This document shows positions 25,601-33,169 of a stretch of 64,000 nucleotides of DNA, one piece after another. The stretch is from assembly GCA_902363145.1 (NCBI GenBank), contig CABIZB010000008.1:1-64000 (forward strand). The letters run 5' to 3'. The position numbers and the translations under genes were made by a program. Each line of letters opens with the position of its first letter. Within the stretch, counting starts at the first letter, position 1. A model generated the notes under the pieces. That model had not been told where the DNA came from, searched no databases, and worked only from the letters and a program-made list of their open reading frames with translations. Source of the DNA: Oscillospiraceae bacterium. GTDB lineage: Bacteria > Bacillota > Clostridia > Oscillospirales > Ruminococcaceae.

Positions 25601-28587
25601 ATGAAAAGTTCAACGGCATTCGTCCCCGTGAATATGACGGAAGTTACCTCAATTTCTTTGGGTCAAATCCCGAAATCACCTTAAAACCACATCAGAAAAA
25701 TGCCGTAGCACACGCACTTTTCGGAGGAAATACACTGTTTGCACATCAGGTTGGTGCCGGAAAAACATTTGAAATGATCGCTACGGCAATGGAGGGAAAA
25801 CGTCTCGGACTGCACAATAAGTCTATGTTTGTCGTACCAAATCATCTGACGGAACAGATAGGTTCTGACTTCATGAAGCTTTACCCCAATGCAAATATTC
25901 TTGTGGCAAAGGCAGACGATTTTTCGCCACAGAAGCGCAGACAAATGTGCGCAAGAATAGCTACTGGCAATTTCGATGCTGTAATTATCGGTCATTCTCA
26001 GCTTATAAAAATACCGCTTTCATCGAAACGTGAAGAAGAATTTATCCGTAATCAGATAAATGAAGTAATGGCAGCTCTTGACGCAGCCAATGAGACAGAC
26101 AGCAAAAGTTATACCGTAAAACAGCTTGAAGCGATAAAAGCCAAACTCCGAGATCGACTTGAAAAACTCACTAACGGTACAGTTAAGGATAATGCAGTAA
26201 CCTTTGAGGAACTTGGAGTAGATAAGCTTTTTGTTGATGAAGCTCATGAGTTTAAAAATCTTTATGTTTCCACAAAAATGGAGAATGTATCAGGTCTTTC
26301 AACCAATGCCGATGTTCAGAAAACTCAGGATCTGTACATGAAATGTCAGTACCTTGATGAAAAAACGAACAGCAAGGGAGTGGTTTTCAGTACAGGAACG
26401 CCCGTGACGAATGCCCTCTCCGAAATGTACACCACTATGAAGTATTTGCAGTCCGATTTGCTGAAAGAAACAGGACTGAACAGCTTTGACGCATGGGCAG
26501 GAAATTTCACAAGAAAATCTACAGAAGCTGAAATATCACCAAGCGGAAGCGACTGGAGAATGAAAACCCGACTGAAATTCACGAACGTTCCTGAACTTGT
26601 GACTATGTTCAAGGAATGTGCGGATATAAAGATGGCAGATCAGCTCAATCTTGATGTTCCCGACTGTGAGAAGCATATCGTTTCAGTCGAACCAACGAAA
26701 GTACAGAAAGCAGTCGTTGAAGATCTTGCGAAACGTGCCGAAAGAATAAATCAAGGTGCTGTCTCCCGAAGTGAGGATAATATGCTTGTGGTAACAGGAG
26801 ACGGAAGAAAACTCGGTCTTGACCAACGTCTCTTTGATATCAACTTTGCGGACGAACCTCAGACAAAGCTCAATTCCTGCGTTCAGAACGTTTTCGATAT
26901 ATGGGAGAAAACTGCCGAAAAGAAATCAACTCAGCTCGTTTTCTGCGATCTTGGTGTTCCTCAGTCAAAGGAAGATTTAAAGAAAAACGGAGAACGTTTT
27001 GACGTTTACAACGATATACGTTCAAAGCTGATCGAAAAAGGTATTCCCGAAAAGGAGATTGCATTCATTCATGACGCTGCAAGTGAGGTGGAAAAGGCAA
27101 AGCTGTTTTCAAAAGTTCGTAACGGAGATGTCCGTGTACTTATCGGTTCAACTCAGAAAATGGGCGCAGGAACTAACGTGCAGGACAAGCTTATTGCACT
27201 TCATGACCTTGATTGTCCGTGGAGACCGGCTGACCTTACACAGCGTTTGGGACGTATGGTCCGGCAGGGCAATGAAAATAAAAAGGTTGATAATTTCAGA
27301 TATGTTACCAAAGGCACATTTGACGCTTATCTTTATCAAATGGTCGAGAAGAAGCAGGAAAGTATCGCACAGATTTTCACTTCAAAGGCTATTGCCCGAA
27401 CCTGTGATGATATTGACGATATGGCTGTGGATTTCATGCAGGTCAAAATGGCAGCTATCGGTGATGAACGTATCAGGCGGCAAATGGAGCTTCGTGAGGA
27501 TATCCGCAGTCTGAATATGCTCAAAAATACATATTTGGAGAACAAATACGAAATTGAGGACAATATAAACAAACTGCCCGATAAAATCGCCAACATAGAA
27601 AAAATCATCAAAAACATTTCTGACGATACGAAAACAATAAACAACTTCCAACCGAAAAAGGATATTGACGGTAAGGAAGTTTTTGAAATGAAAATTGGTG
27701 ATACGGTTTATACCGACAAAAAAGAAGCTGCGGAAGCCCTTGACAAAACTATGAAAATAGCAGTAATGGGTAATCCTAAAGGAATGACAGAAATCGCCGA
27801 GTACAAAGGATTTAAGATTGATGTATCGTATGATGGATTCTGTAAGAGATATTATGGCAATCTGAACGGTGCAAACAGCTATCCTATTGAATTCGGCAGC
27901 AGTGAAAGCGGTAATATCACAAGAATTGACAACACCATTGCTTCTGTTCCCAAGCGTATAGACAAGGTTTGCAATGAACTGGAACGGCTCAAGGTCGAGC
28001 TTGCCGACAGCAAAAAAGAGATAAATCAGCCGTTTGAGTATGAATCAGAGCTTGAGGAAAAAAAGCAGGAGCTTGAACGGCTTACCGATGAGATAAATGC
28101 GGATAAGGTAAATGGAGAAATCCTACCTGAACAGCCTGAAAGCACATCTCACAGCATTCAAGCTGCGGCTTCTGAGGAACAGCCTGAGCAGTCCGAAAAG
28201 CCGAAAACGCTGAACATCAAATGGAGACAGAACGACAAAGAGCTGCGAATATCCTATGACAGCTCTGCCGAAAACAAGATCACGTCATTTTCTGACGGAA
28301 AGGAAGTAGGTCATTGCTCCGTTGATGAACTGACAGTTTCAAGGATCAGCGAAAATGAGCAAAAAAATTATCCTGCTGACATAAACAAATGTGTCAAGCC
28401 TTTAAATCTTGCATTCAGCAGTAAAATGGCTATGCACATCAGAACCTTTGCCGAAAAGGTAAAGACTGCTGAGAAAGATACGGACCGGAGCAATACAGCG
28501 TTATTTTCCCGTGAAAAAATCATGAGTGATGATTTCAAGCCAACATCAGGCAAAAATTCCGACAGCCTTTCTCTGCCGGAGCATTGA
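19669..28587 (+). CDS. Giant methylase/SNF2 helicase ICE protein
   Basis: This 2972-residue protein combines several domains. There is an ArdC/LtrC-like N-terminus, then an Arg/Glu/Gly-rich linker (about residues 209-372). A nucleotidyltransferase-like segment contains GSRSRG and SDIDVVIEVD (about residues 1000-1021). An N6-methylase region has KYVGWGGL (about 1250), EPSMGVGNFFG (about 1318) and the catalytic-like VGNVPFGNHG (about 1383). The SNF2/DEAD helicase part has Walker A HQVGAGKT (about 2025), DEAH (about 2190) and the C-terminal helicase motif LGRMVRQGN (about 2527). Such proteins are common in large Firmicutes ICEs and are thought to protect or process transferred DNA. Start ATG 19669 has GGAGG. 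The linker is overprinted by another gene. Confidence 0.85.
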   Translation: MPNDKLSEAQAIYVSEIRKVQESADTWRDFLDFSAKVMVNKNQSEFEFSSKLIIHARNSKATDCRQFDEWKTNDGNHVNRYEKGIPVLSRDKSGKQSVTYLFDTSQTAFPKEPERVAIPDAHKDNFKSELNSVIDRLSDNVSFSDEQKRLFRETAEYKFCKQYQLDISENTERFSGIENLSVREIANIGIVLNRCGQELSAIIERNDLNEQEQSGNSKSREDRAELYGRERRGVDLGSGLSGTRNEVRVRRGTERVEQTQRGESDIRTADRDTRTETDSRDGQVRHSEIEVHMADTVSDRSDNAERGYNATLRGNERESLGADGEYHREEETVGRVQGGTSLGQISSDTPVVGEIQERSGGRDTSGNSLRNIKDEAAEPEKVSAVSDLSADIPDEQPKEHSDGFENSKRSKNGDIILGNTTFRYIPEKTYTKISKDIAAEVADQLEKQGVKFSGVIKGDTATITVSKPQKEALDSIIASVSSPDNDVTLSQSEFIEIASNILSEDNKIFNAHRNSDEQNYRLEVNSGIDRIWAEAISNSRDIGYSVSEMSQLWESFQNDSSIKEHIQAVVAENVDITLTEREQQIEKTRQFAKEQGLPFSENYSKGADEKFNPYVADGSMSPEDYEKMHELINADKSRPTVDDLSVGDVILYDGKRREVEQIDEKRISLKDLDAPDYGGILLGTSDVYAYDGWQEEMNEKGFEIISKAEPEITLNVGDVIKIAPDRENPELSERYGVVELSSEYRLEVGTYDLNDTAFCMKNGAISCDKNIFAKEYDFEYIGNVEELRNADHEQNKAIYEALENHDIIHLTIADETAETFIAQNVQNSKIRDLRIEYNEFDDEKNDYDKGFVLKGDTEKIKDCILVSYGEISPESMYLSIKNDKFNVSEIETNEPEKTFEHENKTTISTEIVDEEKNMSRQMSLFDDISDIEDFPNFIEEESIVSSIPEPSAITDFRAKTEENFKFYNFKPLEIENMVKDFVQKVFEENGVNADIHGAAVTGSRSRGLENADSDIDVVIEVDSDLKEDVLFNIIHDEEFTLSGCTIDINPIKADETGTLETYLPRAEAYLTEKAQNNKHTDLDVAKQLITDYLDSEFGEPSDFSDISKISLAYTTDEEHDLPIQVYADLEQFRLIYEYDGNVVRNEQYNSLAEMNKNALSVLDFSDLVSLSDDEILSVIQAKSDEPLHSESEIKAPEKPQKFTITDYTLGEGGAKTKFKNNLLAIETLKQIENEDRRATPEEQEILSKYVGWGGLQEAFDEREASWRKEFNELKSLLTEEEYEAARSTVNDAFYTSPIITQAIYEGLSNIGFKGGEILEPSMGVGNFFGTMPDKMRENSNLAGIEIDSISGRIAQKLYPEADIAINGFEKIKLAKGSFDLAVGNVPFGNHGVNDKTKAYSGMLIHDYFFAKSLDSVRSGGVVAFITSTGTLDKEDIKVRQMLAQKAELMGAVRLPNNAFQKNAGTQTSTDIIFLKKREKPLNISDMPMDKSCDWVHTKENADGLKINSYFADNPDMVLGNLSDNGRFGSIVCTPIQGADLKEQLHNAMKHIKGEYVPLEFQQELDEKQTDLYLTATPDIENLTYTVVDDKLYYRVDDNLIPLKESEQHGVVAERRKAMCGMGKTVRELLQAQVEDRPDSEIKSLQAELTLKYDKFVKKFGRINPIETPNSKNASGISRKAQNSNAFKNDVRLPLLQSLEKLKDGQFIGKTEIFTERTIRPHKVAEHVETSHEALILSMSEKGRIDFDYMEQLTGFERNKIVDDLHGDIFPVPELSTENNTVYQTSDEYLSGNIYKKIAQAEAKISENPEYADNIAALTEVIPKPLKATEIDMQLGMTWIDTKVIQQFMYELFETPTRFKEYDSNVAQENPNAITVNYSGSGKGSWKIKNARLDNSLKSTKNFGTKDYNAYELLEKILNAKSVAVTETVSDPVTGSKKTMILEKETKAAEDKVKQINAAFKKWIFADPERRNELVKTYNEKFNGIRPREYDGSYLNFFGSNPEITLKPHQKNAVAHALFGGNTLFAHQVGAGKTFEMIATAMEGKRLGLHNKSMFVVPNHLTEQIGSDFMKLYPNANILVAKADDFSPQKRRQMCARIATGNFDAVIIGHSQLIKIPLSSKREEEFIRNQINEVMAALDAANETDSKSYTVKQLEAIKAKLRDRLEKLTNGTVKDNAVTFEELGVDKLFVDEAHEFKNLYVSTKMENVSGLSTNADVQKTQDLYMKCQYLDEKTNSKGVVFSTGTPVTNALSEMYTTMKYLQSDLLKETGLNSFDAWAGNFTRKSTEAEISPSGSDWRMKTRLKFTNVPELVTMFKECADIKMADQLNLDVPDCEKHIVSVEPTKVQKAVVEDLAKRAERINQGAVSRSEDNMLVVTGDGRKLGLDQRLFDINFADEPQTKLNSCVQNVFDIWEKTAEKKSTQLVFCDLGVPQSKEDLKKNGERFDVYNDIRSKLIEKGIPEKEIAFIHDAASEVEKAKLFSKVRNGDVRVLIGSTQKMGAGTNVQDKLIALHDLDCPWRPADLTQRLGRMVRQGNENKKVDNFRYVTKGTFDAYLYQMVEKKQESIAQIFTSKAIARTCDDIDDMAVDFMQVKMAAIGDERIRRQMELREDIRSLNMLKNTYLENKYEIEDNINKLPDKIANIEKIIKNISDDTKTINNFQPKKDIDGKEVFEMKIGDTVYTDKKEAAEALDKTMKIAVMGNPKGMTEIAEYKGFKIDVSYDGFCKRYYGNLNGANSYPIEFGSSESGNITRIDNTIASVPKRIDKVCNELERLKVELADSKKEINQPFEYESELEEKKQELERLTDEINADKVNGEILPEQPESTSHSIQAAASEEQPEQSEKPKTLNIKWRQNDKELRISYDSSAENKITSFSDGKEVGHCSVDELTVSRISENEQKNYPADINKCVKPLNLAFSSKMAMHIRTFAEKVKTAEKDTDRSNTALFSREKIMSDDFKPTSGKNSDSLSLPEH
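20294..20785 (+). CDS. tnpV: TnpV-like protein overprinted in the helicase gene
   Basis: A 163-residue ORF lies wholly inside the helicase gene, in the +1 frame. It has its own ATG and an AAAGG site 11 bases upstream. Its middle reads MGKYGILRLKFIWQ, and the rest follows the TnpV pattern of a GKYG-LR motif, an ...LLSGKYL... segment and a closing acidic helix (YRKEAEEEILP). In this stretch the helicase frame is low-complexity (Arg, Glu, Gly, Ser, Asp). The TnpV frame looks like a folded protein with aromatic and hydrophobic residues in normal proportion and many GAG, AAC and TAC codons. I take both frames as coding, with the inner one under the stronger constraint. Confidence 0.65.
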   Translation: MNRNKVVTVNQEKIGQNFTDENGVEWIWVADYREHAMKYEYDEELNEWSKLNEENLTYEPLIEIHEPRPTAEMGKYGILRLKFIWQTPCLIEAIMLNGDITQHCEEMNEKVLELMENIIEKKKQSDEYKAALLSGKYLQILQLSERYRKEAEEEILPVTVYAI

Positions 28588-28591
28588 TTTT

Positions 28592-28628
28592 ATCCCGAAC
28601 AAGCAAGTCAGCTTGTTCGGGATTTTTT
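28592..28628 (+). terminator. Terminator after the helicase gene
   Basis: ATCCCGAACAAGC and GCTTGTTCGGGAT form a 13-bp stem with a 6-base loop, followed by TTTTTT. This is a textbook intrinsic terminator 5 bp after the helicase stop. Confidence 0.9.
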
Positions 28629-28763
28629 CTGTTTATATATAACATTTTTTGTGCATATCTACAAAAATCAGAAAAAATAGTGTATAATGAAAGAAAATGC
28701 CGTTTTTAAAACATTTATATTAAATGGTGTATATTTATATCTCTTGAACAAAGGAGCAATTTT
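28629..28763 (+). promoter_or_regulatory. AT-rich promoter region of the sigma factor gene
   Basis: TATAAT at 28683-28688 is preceded directly by TG and by an A/T-rich upstream stretch with no convincing -35. It probably starts the sigma/anti-sigma transcript, since the strong terminator upstream isolates it from the helicase gene. Confidence 0.4.
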
Positions 28764-29225
28764 ATGTACGATGAAATTGTAAGCAGATATTACAATGTAA
28801 TTCTGAATTATTGCAAATATAAACTGAATGGGAACAAAACGGCTGCTGAGGATATAACGCAGGAAGTGTTTTTTGTTCTGTACAGAAAACGGAATCACCT
28901 GAAAATGGGAGACAACATAAAACTGTGGCTTTATCGAGCCGCAGATAATCAGATAAAGGCATACATAAGAAAGAATCCGTCTTTTCAGCCGATTGATGAG
29001 CTGTCGGAACTTGCTGCCGTGTCTGAAATTTCAGAAATTACAGACAGCGCATTCGATTTCCTAACACCTGAAGAACTCGCACTTATCACCGAATACTATG
29101 ACGGTGACAAGGCAGCAGCCGCAAGAAAGAACAATATTTCAATGAACGGATTATATATCCGCATACACAGAATCAAGAAAAAGCTTTTGGACAGTGCCGT
29201 TAGAATGAACAAAATCAATAAGTGA
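28764..29225 (+). CDS. ECF-type sigma-70 factor
   Basis: This 153-residue protein shows region 2 (ILNYCKYKLNGNKTAAEDIT, with EDITQEVFFVLYRK) and region 4 (FLTPEELALITEYYDGDKAA, then a helix-turn-helix with NGLYIRIHRIKKKL). This is the two-domain layout of extracytoplasmic-function sigma factors. The next gene encodes a membrane protein of the type that commonly acts as anti-sigma partner. Likely targets are genes in the neighbourhood, such as the secreted-protein cassettes, but no target promoter was proved. Confidence 0.85.
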   Translation: MYDEIVSRYYNVILNYCKYKLNGNKTAAEDITQEVFFVLYRKRNHLKMGDNIKLWLYRAADNQIKAYIRKNPSFQPIDELSELAAVSEISEITDSAFDFLTPEELALITEYYDGDKAAAARKNNISMNGLYIRIHRIKKKLLDSAVRMNKINK

Positions 29226-29310
29226 AATTGTAAAAATACAACAAACTTAAATTGCTTTGAAAGAAATAAGGCTTTTTCAAACATTTATTAAGCAAAGGAG
29301 CAGAGAGCCA

Positions 29311-30123
29311 ATGAAAAACCTTGCAGAGAAAATAAACGCCGACAGGAAGTTTACAATGGAAGCGTATAACTACATCAGAAGCGAACTGGATAAGGAAACA
29401 GCTAAGCCGCTTCGCAAGCGTGACTTTGACCGTATCGAGCAGCTCACCGCTCAACTGAATGAGCTGACGGGTGATAACAGCGATTCGGAACAGCCTGATA
29501 CAAGTGAGCTGTATAAGAGAATAAGAAACTACGAAAAAACGTCCAAAAAGCCTTTTAGTGTCATGAAAAGGTTTGCTCCCGTACTTTGCTGTATGGTTCT
29601 TGTTTTGGCAGCCAACTGCATAACTGTACTGGCATACGATATGAATATTATATCAGCTGTTATCAAGTTCACACAGGGCGGATTTTCCGTTGACTTCGGC
29701 AATCAGCCTGAAAAAATCGTTCTCCCTACATCAGAGGACGATCCCTATGGACTTATTGCCAAGCTTGCGGAATATGACATAGAATTTGAAACTCCGCACT
29801 ATATTCCGGAGGGATTTGTACTTACAGATGTTGATACCAATGTTAATGAAAATTTCTCAAGTTCAGTATCATTCCATTATAAAAATGGCAAGCAGAAATT
29901 TATATTGTCATATGATAAATATCTGAAAGAAATCCCTGATATAGTTATTCCGAGTGATGAGTATAACCTTTCAGAGACAGAAGTGAACGGCTCGACAGCG
30001 ATAATTTCAAAGGAAGATAACCAATACACTATAACTTATCAAAAGGGCAAAACCAACTTTGTAATGTTTACAGTTGACGTTCCATATGATGAGTGCGATA
30101 AAATAGTAGCGTCAATAAAATGA
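29311..30123 (+). CDS. DUF4367 membrane protein, probable anti-sigma factor
   Basis: I place the start at ATG 29311, 11 bases after AAAGGAG, giving 270 residues. The N-terminal 80 residues are soluble and helical, facing the cytoplasm. One membrane segment follows (about residues 87-108, FAPVLCCMVLVLAANCITVL). The outer part matches the DUF4367 pattern (PHYIPEGFVLTDVD, then a beta-rich domain ending VDVPYDECDKIVASI). DUF4367 proteins commonly pair with ECF sigma factors, and here the gene is 85 bp downstream of one. The outer domain may sense a signal. Confidence 0.75.
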   Translation: MKNLAEKINADRKFTMEAYNYIRSELDKETAKPLRKRDFDRIEQLTAQLNELTGDNSDSEQPDTSELYKRIRNYEKTSKKPFSVMKRFAPVLCCMVLVLAANCITVLAYDMNIISAVIKFTQGGFSVDFGNQPEKIVLPTSEDDPYGLIAKLAEYDIEFETPHYIPEGFVLTDVDTNVNENFSSSVSFHYKNGKQKFILSYDKYLKEIPDIVIPSDEYNLSETEVNGSTAIISKEDNQYTITYQKGKTNFVMFTVDVPYDECDKIVASIK

Positions 30124-30139
30124 CAGGAGGAAAATAAAA

Positions 30140-30586
30140 GTGAATAAAAAAGCATTAGCATTAAGTGTTGCAAGCGTTCTGACCTACACTGTACCCACAA
30201 TGCCTGTTAAAGCGGCTTCTAATGCCCCTACAAGCGTATCGGACAGCAGAACAGCAGGATTGATAAGCAGTTGTTCCCTCAGTATTTCATCAGGCAGAAA
30301 GCAGATTTACATTGCGGCTGATATAAAAGCCATTGAAAGCATGAAATCAATCGGCTACAAAGATATTTCTATAGAGTACAGCTCAGATAAGGTCAACTGG
30401 AAAAAGGAAAAATCTGTTGATGATTTGCTGAGATCGGGCAGCAGTTATTATCTTAATAACTATTCCGTGTCGGTAAAGGGCGGCTACTATTACCGTGTTT
30501 CCCTAACTCACTACGCTAAAGAGAGCGGTCTGTTCGGTTCTTCTCAAAGTGTAACGAATACCTCTAATAGCGTTTGGGTAGATTAA
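30140..30586 (+). CDS. Small secreted beta-rich protein
   Basis: This 148-residue protein starts at GTG 30140 with AGGAGG. It has a signal peptide (residues 1-25, ending PVKAAS). The mature part has alternating hydrophobic residues, tyrosine pairs and the closing motif GGYYYRVSLTHYAKES, which suggests a beta sandwich. I do not recognise the family with certainty. It is the last gene of the sigma/anti-sigma cluster and ends 2 bp before palindrome site 6. Confidence 0.6.
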   Translation: MNKKALALSVASVLTYTVPTMPVKAASNAPTSVSDSRTAGLISSCSLSISSGRKQIYIAADIKAIESMKSIGYKDISIEYSSDKVNWKKEKSVDDLLRSGSSYYLNNYSVSVKGGYYYRVSLTHYAKESGLFGSSQSVTNTSNSVWVD

Positions 30587-30588
30587 AG

Positions 30589-30605
30589 CGTGTCACGGTG
30601 ACACA
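30589..30605. promoter_or_regulatory. 17-bp palindrome, site 6 (CGTGTCACGGTGACACA)
   Basis: One mismatch at the outermost base. It starts 2 bp after a stop codon and marks the left edge of the cargo region. Confidence 0.65.
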
Positions 30606-30661
30606 TTGTATCAGAAAGGTGATGGTTATATTGATTGTATAGGCTTAGCTCAGGCTTTTGG

Positions 30662-30888
30662 ATCTCAAACAAACACAAAAATCTTGGAGAAATCCAAATA
30701 CAATAAGAGATAAATTTTTTAACGCAGACTTCAAACGCACTATAAAAATACATCAGGTTAGACAGAACGGTTTTCTCCTCACAATCAGAAAGTGAGGAAA
30801 TTACTATGAAAATGACAAAGAGAATCGCTGCTATGGTAGCTTGTGCTGTAATGGCTGCTTCTTCTATGGTGGGCATGGGTGCTTCGGC
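30662..30888 (+). repeat. Cassette leader repeat R1 (5' region plus signal peptide)
   Basis: About 225 bp that recur at R2 and R3 with only scattered changes. It covers an upstream region of about 140 bp and the first 27-28 codons of the secreted protein. It contains CCTCAC (30777-30782) and GTGAGG (30792-30797), which can pair and would bury the ribosome site of ATG 30806. A TATAAA-like box lies at about 30741. Confidence 0.85.
30777..30797 (+). promoter_or_regulatory. RBS-sequestering hairpin in leader R1
   Basis: CCTCAC pairs with GTGAGG across a 9-base loop (AATCAGAAA). The right arm is the Shine-Dalgarno sequence of the signal-peptide ORF at 30806. The same hairpin is retained in R2 and R3. 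Confidence 0.55.
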
Positions 30889-31514
30889 GATTACATCAAC
30901 AAATAACATACCATATGAGGAAATCAGCACTTTATCTGATACTGCTCCTGTAGGATTAATATCAGAACTTCATACGGTTTTTAATATTCCCAGATATAAG
31001 CAAACTGGTAATACTTGTTGGCTTGAGTGTATTCGCTCCATTGTGAATTACAAGCTCGGAACAACCTATTCTGCGGACGATATTCGTACTATTATGAAAG
31101 AATCACCTACAATAACTCCTTCGTCTAATGGTGGATTAAATCAGGATAATACGGTAGCTCTGCTTAACAGGATTTTCAAAAAAAAACAGTTCCGCATTAA
31201 AGGCTTCTTTAACCAAAAGACCTTTAAGTTATGCAGAGATAAAAAAGTTAATAGACAAGGATATGCCTTTTATTTTGATTGCCAAAAATAGTGCAACAGG
31301 AGCTGCTCACGATGTTGTGGTCAGTGGATATGCTACTTGTTGGAGAGATTTTGGATCATACAAAACGGGGGACTATACTGGATTGGTCTTAATGAATCCA
31401 CAGGATGGCAGTGAAGCTTTTTATTATGATTCAGATACAAGCGACACGGCATTTTCATTTACAAATTACCAAAATACAACATATGATTGGTATCAAACAA
31501 TAAAAATAGAATAA
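30806..31514 (+). pseudogene. Secreted papain/C39-like cysteine protease, frameshifted
   Basis: The signal peptide is KRIAAMVACAVMAASSMVGM, shared with two later cassettes. The mature part has the active-site-like QTGNTCWLECIRSIVNYKLG, and a His motif AAHDVVVSGYA appears further on in another frame. The break lies at nine consecutive A bases (31178-31186). Removing one A restores a continuous frame through PLSYAEIKKLIDKDMPFILI to the end at 31514, giving about 235 residues. As read, the first frame stops at 31291. The change could be a sequencing error, a real inactivation, or a slippage switch. The function would be a secreted C39-like peptidase. Confidence 0.65.
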
Positions 31515-31530
31515 GAAAAGAGGAGCTTTT

Positions 31531-32571
31531 ATGCAGTATAATCGTATAAATTGTTTTTCAAAAATGATTGTATTTATTGCAACCTTATTCATCGTTCAAT
31601 TGTGTAGCAATAACATTTGCTATGCAACTTCGCCGATAACATTCAGCGAATACATCAAAACAGATGATTTTAAAACTAAGGTAATGCAAGAAATATCTGA
31701 ACGATTAAGCAAAACTTCATATACGTTTTCAAAAAAAAGCGATACATACTGCATAAGCTCACCATATTCATTACCTTATTACAATATTCCAACGGACAAG
31801 TTTGTTATAACAGATGATATTAAATGCAAGGCTAAGTTTTCAAAAGTATATAACAACAATAAACTTGTTGGTATAATAAGATATATGAATCTTTCCGATA
31901 TTGATAATATTGGCATTGAATATTTTATTCTTCCCGATTGGCTCGGTGATTGCTATCAGGATATTCCATTGTTTTGTGCAGATTGGTTAGTTGACAGTGA
32001 TGGCAAAGAATGTATAAGTTACTCCGATAATAATTTTATTTGTGGAAGTGTTAATAATAAGAGCTATCTGCTGTTCAACGGTTATGATAAGTTTTATGGA
32101 GTGGATCTTTCAAGTGATTTTTATTCAATTCTTCATATAAAAAGCGAACCTATTTATGTTGCTGCAATGGACACGGTTTCATGTGATGATTTATTATTTG
32201 AAATTGAAATAGAACATACAAATAATGTTACCACAGCAGAATATTATGTTATAAAAAATAAATATGGAAAAGCTTTAACATACTTAAATGGAACATACAC
32301 TTTATCTGACTTTACGGATAGCAAAAATCAATTTTTTAAAATATCTGATAACCAAGATGGAACTTATTCCATAACGCCATATTTGACAAATAGAAAAATG
32401 GCTGTAAAAGGTAATACAACCTTTTTTATAAGCTCGGCATATTTAAATGAAAACATATATCAAATTGTTGATACTCAAAGTCATAAATTTTTGAAATCCA
32501 ATAAAAGTTACACCAAGCCAATATTTGGAGAATATATATTTGATTTCTCAACAATTTGGTATATTGAATGA
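31531..32571 (+). CDS. Secreted protein with possible ricin-type lectin tail
   Basis: This 346-residue protein has an N-terminal hydrophobic segment (KMIVFIATLFIVQLC) ending near the cleavage-like NICYA. The middle part is rich in Tyr, Asp and Cys and is not recognised. The last 100 residues (YYVIKNKYGKALTYLNG, FFKISDNQDGTYSI, YQIVDTQSHKFL) look like a beta-trefoil of the ricin B type, with a repeated aromatic-x-I pattern. The gene follows the cysteine protease ORF by 16 bp and is probably its partner in cassette A. It has AAGAGGAG upstream. Confidence 0.5.
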   Translation: MQYNRINCFSKMIVFIATLFIVQLCSNNICYATSPITFSEYIKTDDFKTKVMQEISERLSKTSYTFSKKSDTYCISSPYSLPYYNIPTDKFVITDDIKCKAKFSKVYNNNKLVGIIRYMNLSDIDNIGIEYFILPDWLGDCYQDIPLFCADWLVDSDGKECISYSDNNFICGSVNNKSYLLFNGYDKFYGVDLSSDFYSILHIKSEPIYVAAMDTVSCDDLLFEIEIEHTNNVTTAEYYVIKNKYGKALTYLNGTYTLSDFTDSKNQFFKISDNQDGTYSITPYLTNRKMAVKGNTTFFISSAYLNENIYQIVDTQSHKFLKSNKSYTKPIFGEYIFDFSTIWYIE

Positions 32572-32574
32572 ATC

Positions 32575-32779
32575 ATGGAGAAATCCAAATATAATAAGAG
32601 ATAAAATTTTTAACGCAGACTTCAAACGCACTATAAAAATACATCAGGTTAGACAGAACGGTTTTCTCCTCACAATCAGAAAGTGAGGAAATTACTATGA
32701 AAATGACAAAAAGAATTGCTGCTATGGTAGCTTGTGCTGTAATGGCTGCTTCTTCTATGGTGGGCATGGGTGCTTCGGC
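32575..32779 (+). repeat. Cassette leader repeat R2
   Basis: Second copy of the shared leader and signal-peptide DNA. It starts just after the cassette A partner gene and runs to the signal-peptide end of the ORF at 32697. The shared part begins a little later than in R1 and R3. Confidence 0.85.
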
Positions 32780-33146
32780 GGCTGACACTCAGAGCATATC
32801 CCTTTCCAATTCGACAATTGCAACATACGCAGATGGTGTGTTCAACGGCATACAGAAAGGTGCTTACTACAACGGAACATCATCATTTGTCAATATTACG
32901 GGAACATCAGCAAGCAATGCTGAATGCACGTTTTATAATGTTTCGTATGATAGCAGAAATATCTACGGTGTTACTACAGAATTTTCTGCCGGAACAGCAG
33001 GAAATGGATTTACAGCAACCTTTACCCCCGGGCAGTGGTATTATTATGACAACAACAAAAAAGTCTCAGGAGCTGACACCCTTAATGTTCAGGGAACATA
33101 TAAGGGCGGCAAAATAACAATTAGCGGCAAGGTATATTCAAGATAA
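32697..33146 (+). CDS. Secreted protein, cassette B
   Basis: This 149-residue protein has the same signal peptide as cassettes A and C (cleavage after GMGASA) and an unrelated mature part of about 121 residues rich in Thr, Gly, Ser and Tyr (FNGIQKGAYYNGTSSF, then TFTPGQWYYYDNNKK). Its pattern suggests an all-beta fold. I do not recognise the family. It is followed after 23 bp by an N-terminally anchored protein. ATG 32697 has the hairpin-buried GTGAGGAAA site. Confidence 0.65.
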   Translation: MKMTKRIAAMVACAVMAASSMVGMGASAADTQSISLSNSTIATYADGVFNGIQKGAYYNGTSSFVNITGTSASNAECTFYNVSYDSRNIYGVTTEFSAGTAGNGFTATFTPGQWYYYDNNKKVSGADTLNVQGTYKGGKITISGKVYSR

Positions 33147-33169
33147 TATTTTAAGAAAGAGGTTTTGTT

